Shown here: piece after piece, positions 43,478 to 49,128 of the stretch
How the letters are laid out: the number at the start of each line of letters is the position of its first letter
Numbering within the stretch: the stretch's first letter is position 1
DNA from: Deltaproteobacteria bacterium
GTDB taxonomy: Bacteria > Desulfobacterota > Desulfobacteria > Desulfobacterales > Desulfosarcinaceae
Direction of reading: 5' to 3'
Assembly: GCA_020444075.1 (NCBI GenBank)
Contig: JAHLLR010000037.1
Location: 1-49,128, forward strand
DNA: 49,128 nucleotides
Made by a program: the position numbers and the translations under genes
Notes under the pieces: generated by a model
Told to the model about the DNA's origin: nothing
The model's database searches: none
What the model saw: the letters and a program-made list of their open reading frames with translations, nothing else

Positions 43478-45292
43478 ATGAAGATAAACCGTATCGTAAT
43501 CAAAAACTTTCGATCATTTGAGTTCCTTGATATTCCGGTTACATGTGGCACGACTTGCATTATTGGAGAAAACAACACTGGCAAGACTAATTTACTTCAT
43601 GCTATTCGGCTCTGCCTCGATGCAGGCCTATCTTCTTCCTACCGCTCACTCATTCAAAATGATGTCCACTCGACAGTTGATATTTCGAATCCAAGCCAAG
43701 TGCTAATCGGACTTGAAATTACGGATTTCGAGGGGAAGGTTAATGAAGAAGCATTGGTCGGTGCATGGCAGAGTAAGCCTGGAAGAGCAAGGCTCATGTA
43801 TCGATTTCGCCCCAAGACAAGCATTCGTGAAGATCTTGATTCGGGCGATATAGCACCAGGCGATCTAACGATAGAAGACTATCATTGGGAGATCAGCGGC
43901 GGCGGTGATCCTGATTATGATCTTGCTGACATCGAATGGGAAGAAGATATTGGCGCACAAATCAGGTTTTCCGATCTGCAATCGTTTCTGGTTGTATTCC
44001 TTCCCGCTCTTCGTGATGTGGAAAGCGATCTGAGGCAATATCGCTTTTCCCCGCTCGCTCGTTTAATAAACGCAATGGGAATCGAACCAGATGAGCAGGA
44101 AGAACTGCTCGATAAGCTGCGTGAAGCGAACGTGGGTATAGCTGAATCGCCTTCTGTCGAAGAGATTGCAGAGGCTATAGACAAATCGTTCAAGGTTGTT
44201 GCTGGACCGGCCTTCAGTATGGATGTCGGCATAGGTGTCGCTGAGCCGTCCTTTCAGGCCATTGTTAGAGCGCTTCGCATACTAATGTCAAATGATGCAA
44301 TGAATGAGTTCGACCCGTCCTCAAACGGACTTGGACTAAACAATATTCTCTATGTTTCGATCCTAATCGAATATTTTCATAAACGATTGGCACAACAGAA
44401 ATCAGCTGGTCAAATCATACTGTTAGAAGAGCCGGAGGCGCATCTGCATCCGCAGCTACAGCTTGCCTTGTTCAATGCGCTAAGCGTGCTTCCTTTTCAG
44501 TCTATACTCACGACGCATAGCACCCACATAACAGCCCAAGCCGACTTGAGATCTTATGTCGTGTTGACACAGACCGGGACGCCAGCTGTGGCATCATCAG
44601 TGCCAGCCGAACAATGTGGATTCGATGATGACGATATCAGTGATTTGGAGCGCTATCTGGACGCAACAAAGTCGAATCTCCTTTATGCTCGAAAGGTTAT
44701 GTTGGTTGAAGGTCCAGCCGAGCTGTTCCTAATCCCAGCTCTCATCAAGCAGGTGAATGAAATCGATCTTACGAGAGAAGGTGTCTCAGTCATACCTATC
44801 TACGGTGTGCATTTTGATGTTTATGCACGCCTTTTCTCCGAAAACGGACTACCGAAGAAATGTGCTATCATTACTGACGGTGACTTGAAACCTAGCGACG
44901 CTGTGCTGGATTTGGAAGGGGAGGACGACTTGCCACCGTCTCCGGATCTTAAAGCATTAGAAAATGACCGAGTAAAAGTTTTTGCATGTAAAACCACATT
45001 CGAGCGGGCAATAGTGTTTCCCGGCACCCTTGAGATGTTTGCCAATGCTGCGGAGGAAATTGGTGCGCCTATCGTTGCCCAAAAGCTTTATGATGGTCTG
45101 CAAGCGATTGATGATGGCATAGATGGGAGGGAAAGGAAGGCACTCCTAATGAATCTTCGTAAGGCCGTGCTTAATACGGCAAAACGATTTGGAAAGGCTC
45201 GCTTTGCACAGGTGACAGCACGTCATGTGGAACTCGCAAAAGTAATCCCAAAATATCTCGACGATGCTGTTAAATGGCTGCTTGAACAATGA
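43478..45292 (+). CDS. gajA: Gabija anti-phage protein GajA (OLD-family ATPase-TOPRIM nuclease)
   Basis: A 604-residue protein. The N-terminal ABC-type ATPase starts INRIVIKNFRSFEFLDIPV with Walker A GENNTGKTN; the signature region is GLGLNNILYVSILIEYF and Walker B is IILLEEPEAHLHPQLQ. The C-terminal TOPRIM has the metal residues in LVEGPAELFLIPALIKQ and ITDGDLKPSDA. GajA binds and nicks phage DNA when cellular nucleotides fall. It is slightly longer than typical GajA. The start of gajB overlaps its stop by 4 nt. The pair is lower in G+C than the phage genes, which fits cargo. Confidence 0.93.
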   Translation: MKINRIVIKNFRSFEFLDIPVTCGTTCIIGENNTGKTNLLHAIRLCLDAGLSSSYRSLIQNDVHSTVDISNPSQVLIGLEITDFEGKVNEEALVGAWQSKPGRARLMYRFRPKTSIREDLDSGDIAPGDLTIEDYHWEISGGGDPDYDLADIEWEEDIGAQIRFSDLQSFLVVFLPALRDVESDLRQYRFSPLARLINAMGIEPDEQEELLDKLREANVGIAESPSVEEIAEAIDKSFKVVAGPAFSMDVGIGVAEPSFQAIVRALRILMSNDAMNEFDPSSNGLGLNNILYVSILIEYFHKRLAQQKSAGQIILLEEPEAHLHPQLQLALFNALSVLPFQSILTTHSTHITAQADLRSYVVLTQTGTPAVASSVPAEQCGFDDDDISDLERYLDATKSNLLYARKVMLVEGPAELFLIPALIKQVNEIDLTREGVSVIPIYGVHFDVYARLFSENGLPKKCAIITDGDLKPSDAVLDLEGEDDLPPSPDLKALENDRVKVFACKTTFERAIVFPGTLEMFANAAEEIGAPIVAQKLYDGLQAIDDGIDGRERKALLMNLRKAVLNTAKRFGKARFAQVTARHVELAKVIPKYLDDAVKWLLEQ

Positions 45293-47055
45293 GACTTACA
45301 ACCGAACAAAAACAGGCCGTTCGCTGGGATAAGGACGCATTTATTTCAGCATGCCCTGGCAGTGGAAAAACGAGGGTTATTATTTCTAAGCTTGTCCGGA
45401 CGATGGATGAGGTCCGCGGCACACCGCGAATGGTTGGTTGTATCACATACACAAACACGGCTGTTCATGAAATTGAGGCGAGGCTTCGACACCATTCACA
45501 GCCAGGAGATGAAGACTTTTATGATGTTTGCACCATTCACTCATTCTGCCTCAATCACATTTTTCGCCCTTTTTGTCATCTAATCAAAGGATATAAGCAG
45601 GGTTTTAAGGTTCTTACACCCGATAGCAAAGAATTCGCAAATTTTGTTACATCAACATGCGATAGATATGGACGCTACAACCTTAATTTTCAAGATATAG
45701 AAGAGTTTTCTAATCTGCGCATGAGCCCGGTTGGTGAGCCGGTTGGGTATACCATAGAGCGTGGTGCGATCACTCCTAACATGGCTAAGCGCTTTTGGAA
45801 AACCATTCGATATTCTGGATTTGTCGATTTTGCAAATATCATTTATTACTCGCTCCTGCTTCTTCAGAAACGAGCAGAAATTCAAAACTACATTGCATCC
45901 AAATTCGCATGGATTCTGGTTGATGAATTCCAGGACACATCGGATCTTCAGGTTGAAATCCTTTCTCTGATCGCGGATCTTGGCAGGACTCGATTTTATT
46001 TGGTTGGAGACCCTTTCCAATCGATATTCCAGTTCGCTGGAGCCAGGCCAGATCTTGCGGACAATTTTGCTAATCGCATCGGGGCGCGGACAGACCTGCC
46101 TCTTTCCGGGAATTTCCGTTCAAGCCAACCAATGGTGGAACATGCCGAGTTGATTTTCCCTCGCATACCACCAATGTCTGCTCGTGGCGAAGCAAGGCAC
46201 TATATAGAACAACCTCAGTGGCGTCACGGGCATTCGTCCTTCGAAGTGCTCACGGATTATTTTTTGCCTGGCCTTGATAGCCTTGGGATTCCACATGGAA
46301 ATTCTGCAGTTCTGGCCCCGACATGGTTTACCTTATTTCCACTCGGCAGGAAACTTCGTGAGTTTGGGATAAGCATTTTTGGCCCAGGAGCTCGGCCCTA
46401 TAGGCGGAATCGACAGTTCGCACCACTCGCAGAACAAATATGTGGTTATTTGATGGAATCGAATCCAGACTCGATTATAGGGATCGAACGGACTCTCTTT
46501 AACACCCTTCTTGATATAACTGGCCGTGCAAATTTCAGTGTATTTTCATATAAAGGTCGGGTCGTTGTATTCCGCCTTTTGGAAAAGGGCAGTGAGTTGT
46601 ATCAGATACATATGGGAGCGGTTACCTGGCTGGAGTCGGCAGCCGATGCATTTTCCGATGTACTGATTGACGCAGGATATCTGACAGATGGAGAAAGGCA
46701 AATATTTTCAGCTTCTGTCGAGGAGATGAAGGCAGATATGAAAAGAAACCGAGTGGACCTGCCTAACCTTGGGATCTCCGATTTGGGTATCTATTCCAGC
46801 CCCAATGCCGCACTCAAGCTTTCAACAATCCATAATGCCAAGGGTCGAGAGTATGATGCAGTCGCCATGATTGATGTCCATGAAGGCCGTTTACCATCCT
46901 ATTACGCAAAAACCCCAGATGACATCGCCGAGCAAAAGCGTTTGTTTTATGTTGGAACCACCCGTGCAAAGCGCTTTCTCCTCTATGTCACCGATGATGC
47001 AGGCCGCAATGGGCCATCCCGGTTTTTGCAAGAGATTAAAAATGGGTTTCATTGA
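45289..47055 (+). CDS. gajB: Gabija anti-phage protein GajB (UvrD-like helicase)
   Basis: A 588-residue superfamily-1 helicase. The Q-motif and Walker A read LTTEQKQAVRWDKDAFISACP and GSGKT. Walker B is VDEFQDTSDLQ; motif III is YLVGDPFQSIFQF; motif IV SGNFRSSQPM; motif V STIHNAKGREYDAVAM; motif VI EQKRLFYVGTTRAKR. GajB senses DNA ends and activates GajA. Its start overlaps the gajA stop (ATGA). The 142-bp region before gajA probably holds their promoter. No third gene follows in the same direction except the integrase after 197 bp. Confidence 0.93.
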   Translation: MRLTTEQKQAVRWDKDAFISACPGSGKTRVIISKLVRTMDEVRGTPRMVGCITYTNTAVHEIEARLRHHSQPGDEDFYDVCTIHSFCLNHIFRPFCHLIKGYKQGFKVLTPDSKEFANFVTSTCDRYGRYNLNFQDIEEFSNLRMSPVGEPVGYTIERGAITPNMAKRFWKTIRYSGFVDFANIIYYSLLLLQKRAEIQNYIASKFAWILVDEFQDTSDLQVEILSLIADLGRTRFYLVGDPFQSIFQFAGARPDLADNFANRIGARTDLPLSGNFRSSQPMVEHAELIFPRIPPMSARGEARHYIEQPQWRHGHSSFEVLTDYFLPGLDSLGIPHGNSAVLAPTWFTLFPLGRKLREFGISIFGPGARPYRRNRQFAPLAEQICGYLMESNPDSIIGIERTLFNTLLDITGRANFSVFSYKGRVVVFRLLEKGSELYQIHMGAVTWLESAADAFSDVLIDAGYLTDGERQIFSASVEEMKADMKRNRVDLPNLGISDLGIYSSPNAALKLSTIHNAKGREYDAVAMIDVHEGRLPSYYAKTPDDIAEQKRLFYVGTTRAKRFLLYVTDDAGRNGPSRFLQEIKNGFH

Positions 47056-47252
47056 TTGATATGCAGCCTTACAAAACAGGGTTAACGAGCGCTTCACAAT
47101 GACGGCAATTCCGCTGCGCCCATTGCGACCGATGTGCTCGATCATTAAATCCGGTAAAGAGAAAAACGTCCATAAATATATAAGAAATGATTAATTATAA
47201 TTGGTGAATACTTGTAAAAACTTAGGTTTAACCAAGTACAATTCAAAACAGG

Positions 47253-48353
47253 TTGCAATTTACGGTGAGCATCCATCAAAAAAAAGACGGCCGTTGGTTC
47301 GTCCGAATCCGCGACAAAGAAAGCAGACGGCTCATAGATAAATATTTTGGCCGTGGGATCGAAGCGGAACGCCAAGCCCGCGACTACAATGAATCCCTGG
47401 GGTTAAGAGAATGGACTCGCCGGACCCCCAAACAACAGTCACCCTATTTTGTGGAACTGGTCAATGCCTATACATCCGCCAAGACTGGCCAGATCCAGCC
47501 AGTCTCAATGCAAAATCTTTTGTATAAACTAACGGGGGTAATCCTTCCAACCCTGGGCCAAGAAACCCAGGCAATGAACATCACCGCCGCCCGATTAGAT
47601 AAATACGTCAATAAACGACTCAAAACCGGTGTAAAAAGAACGACCGTGCATCGTGAACTCTCCGATATCCGGGCAATCCTGAACTGGTCGGTTAAACGTG
47701 GCTACATTACCCGGAACCCCGCCGCCGGATTCGAAATGCCGGAGAGAGATGATGACATCATATCGCCGCCGACCATCGAGGAACTGAATGCTATCATGGC
47801 CAACGCTCTTCCGCATCTGACCCGGGCGCTGGCTCTCAGCTACTATACGGGATTGCGTCCAGGAGGTGAATTATACCGCATCTCCTGGAACGATCTCGAT
47901 TGCAGCAACGCCTCTCTACTGGTCATATCTGCCAAAAAACGCGGTAAGCCGTCCCGACGGGTCCCTATTCATCAAGAATTTTTCGGATCCCTGAAACGAT
48001 GGTATCATGAGGATATAGATGCGGGCCTGCCCGATGAAATGGCGATTGTCAATTTCAATGGCCAACCCGTCAGATCCTTAAAAAAGGCATTCAACTCGGC
48101 AAAGGCCGCCGCCGGCATTACCCGACGCCTTCGGCCCTATGATCTTAGACACGCTTTTGCTTCCTCGATCCTTGCCGAGGGCGGGGACCTGAAATCAACT
48201 TCCGAAATGCTGGGCCATTCCCGCACGGGCACAACCCTACGAATCTATCAACATACCAACCCAACCATGCACCGTGCGGCCGTTCAGCACCTCCCAAGAT
48301 TGACAATCCCAGAAAACAAACACCGATCCAAGGGGCATGGGCTTAAAAGATAA
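47253..48353 (+). CDS. int: Tyrosine recombinase / integrase
   Basis: A 366-residue site-specific recombinase. The N-terminal arm-binding and core-binding region covers about 1-165. The catalytic residues are visible: Arg in SYYTGLRPGGELYRISWND, Lys in AKKRGKPSR, His-x-x-Arg in PYDLRHAFASSI, His in MLGHSRTGTT and the nucleophile Tyr in LRIYQHT. The start may be TTG 47253 or GTG 47265 (MSIHQKK); both have only a weak ribosome-binding site. It faces away from the element interior and sits at its right end, so it should act on the att site just downstream. Confidence 0.9.
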   Translation: MQFTVSIHQKKDGRWFVRIRDKESRRLIDKYFGRGIEAERQARDYNESLGLREWTRRTPKQQSPYFVELVNAYTSAKTGQIQPVSMQNLLYKLTGVILPTLGQETQAMNITAARLDKYVNKRLKTGVKRTTVHRELSDIRAILNWSVKRGYITRNPAAGFEMPERDDDIISPPTIEELNAIMANALPHLTRALALSYYTGLRPGGELYRISWNDLDCSNASLLVISAKKRGKPSRRVPIHQEFFGSLKRWYHEDIDAGLPDEMAIVNFNGQPVRSLKKAFNSAKAAAGITRRLRPYDLRHAFASSILAEGGDLKSTSEMLGHSRTGTTLRIYQHTNPTMHRAAVQHLPRLTIPENKHRSKGHGLKR

Positions 48354-48821
48354 GGGTAGATGATGAGATGTTTTTCTACTGGGGCTTGATTGGGATAACG
48401 ATCTTTTGGCGCACGAATATTCAGGAAAAGGAGTCAAGACCATTTATCACAACATTATGCAATTATGACCGGCCGAAGCTATTCTCAATTTATCTGCAGT
48501 TGGAGGAAATGTTCCATTCCAATATCAATCCGAAAGTTTGGTGGGGGGTATTCTATAGGAGAGATTCAATGCGCTATACATTTATGTAGCGGGGAAGATA
48601 TATAACAAACTGTTTTATAAATAAATGGTGCGGCGGCGTCCATCAAATTTAAGTCTTAAATATTTTATATAACTAAATAATAATTAGAAATTAAAAAATA
48701 CCGCCTTAAATACCGTCAAAATCTTTGTGATGCTTACCAAATGGTGTAAGGTCTTTATCGCAATTTGAACATAAAATAATTGCGTTGAACATTTCGAATT
48801 GCACCGGCTTAAGCGCATTGT
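48354..48821. other. AT-rich gap after the integrase
   Basis: About 470 bp with no convincing gene. It has two copies of AAATACCG near 48697-48717 and the imperfect palindrome CTTACC-aaat-GGTGTAAG near 48733-48750. The right attachment site is expected here. No copy of the tRNA-Ala 3' fragment seen at 18.6 kb is present before the window ends. Confidence 0.4.
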
Positions 48822-49128
48822 TCAGGAAGTTTCATGTTCAAGATCCTTTGGCTTGCCAAAGAGGTACTTGAAAATGTCATCTCTGTGGTGTTCCATTGCA
48901 AGTGGGGTTGTACGCACCTCCACCGGGAGCCAAGCTGGATGTTCTACGATAACACCATCATATGCAGCAGCTAAAAAATTAATCGGCCTGTGCATAATTA
49001 GTTGATGGCGAACAAGAGATTCCAGAAGCTGGCAGCCGTTCAAAGAAATTCCAGCACCAATCAATAGATGATGTGGATTAGTTTCGATTTGATCTGACAC
49101 CGCACTTGAAAAAGTGAGGGTTACCGGT
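48822..49128 (-). CDS. Hypothetical protein, start beyond the window
   Basis: The frame is open from the window edge to a stop at 48822 (about 100 residues). A GTG at 49100 could be the start, but the frame continues upstream in FSSAVSDQIETNPHHLLIGA, so the gene is probably cut by the window. LIGAGISLNGCQLL and AYDGVIVEHPAWLPVEVRTT are the most ordered parts. I do not recognise it. It may be the first chromosomal gene after the element or the last one inside it. Confidence 0.45.
   Translation of the reverse strand, partial: PVTLTFSSAVSDQIETNPHHLLIGAGISLNGCQLLESLVRHQLIMHRPINFLAAAYDGVIVEHPAWLPVEVRTTPLAMEHHRDDIFKYLFGKPKDLEHETS

Larger units (their letters stand above)
26999..48353. mobile_element. 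Phage-like integrative element with defence cargo, lacking structural genes
   Basis: The 21-kb segment has an integrase at its right end, a divergent Cro/CI switch, a CII-like regulator, ParB-like and primase-helicase genes, a candidate origin, and terminase small-like and large genes. Portal, capsid, tail and lysis genes are absent. The Gabija pair is inserted between repressor and integrase. It is either a satellite that borrows helper particles or a prophage that lost its late half at about 26.7-27.0 kb. Exact ends are not defined. Confidence 0.75.

Noticed and set aside
48368-48589. A 73-codon plus-strand frame after the integrase
   Set aside because: No ribosome-binding site, no family likeness, AT-rich low-complexity surroundings.

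Overview
The window looks like a chromosomal segment of a GC-rich, anaerobic, Desulfobacterota-like bacterium (Desulfosarcina/Desulfobacterales type; this is inferred from gene style, not from a marker gene). The pointers are a likely selenocysteine-containing OsmC-like protein, multi-PAS kinases, a REC-HDOD regulator, a sigma-54 controlled TRAP operon and a PEP-CTERM-like mini-protein.

Core region (1-18.6 kb): a three-PAS hybrid histidine kinase; an OsmC-like gene with an in-frame TGA at the catalytic Cys position and a hairpin in the right place for a bacterial SECIS; a tartrate/D-malate dehydrogenase (ttuC/dmlA type); a PAS protein with a phospho-acceptor helix but no ATPase domain; a zinc-less medium-chain oxidoreductase; a REC-HDOD regulator; a potDABC polyamine ABC operon on the minus strand; a GNAT acetyltransferase; a secreted SYLF protein; rlmN; and glnS, which ends in a strong bidirectional terminator.

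Metabolic island (18.6-26.7 kb): it begins at a 45-nt 3' fragment of a tRNA-Ala(CGC) gene, the usual scar of integration into a tRNA. It holds, on the minus strand, an aldo/keto reductase, an AcoR-like sigma-54 activator, an opine-type dehydrogenase and a DctP-DctQ-DctM TRAP transporter. Upstream of the dehydrogenase there is a -24/-12 promoter, with three copies of a TGTAA-N7-TTACA palindrome upstream of it, so the operon can be read as a single regulated uptake and oxidation unit.

Phage-like element (27.0-48.35 kb): a long minus-strand early operon runs from a Cro-like gene through a CII-like regulator, many small overlapping genes, a ParB-like protein with Cys modules and a primase-helicase, to packaging genes (terminase small-like and GpA-type large subunit). 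Downstream of the primase lies a cluster of GGATCA-type repeats next to an alternating purine-pyrimidine tract, a candidate origin. No portal, capsid, tail or lysis genes are visible, so this is a satellite-like or deleted prophage. In the opposite direction run the CI-like repressor, a membrane-anchored protein of unknown function, a complete Gabija anti-phage system (gajA-gajB) and a tyrosine integrase. Three 17-bp operators lie between the divergent cro-like and repressor genes.

The best leads are the selenoprotein OsmC, the repressor-linked membrane protein next to Gabija, the three-operator sigma-54 switch, and the candidate origin of the phage-like element.
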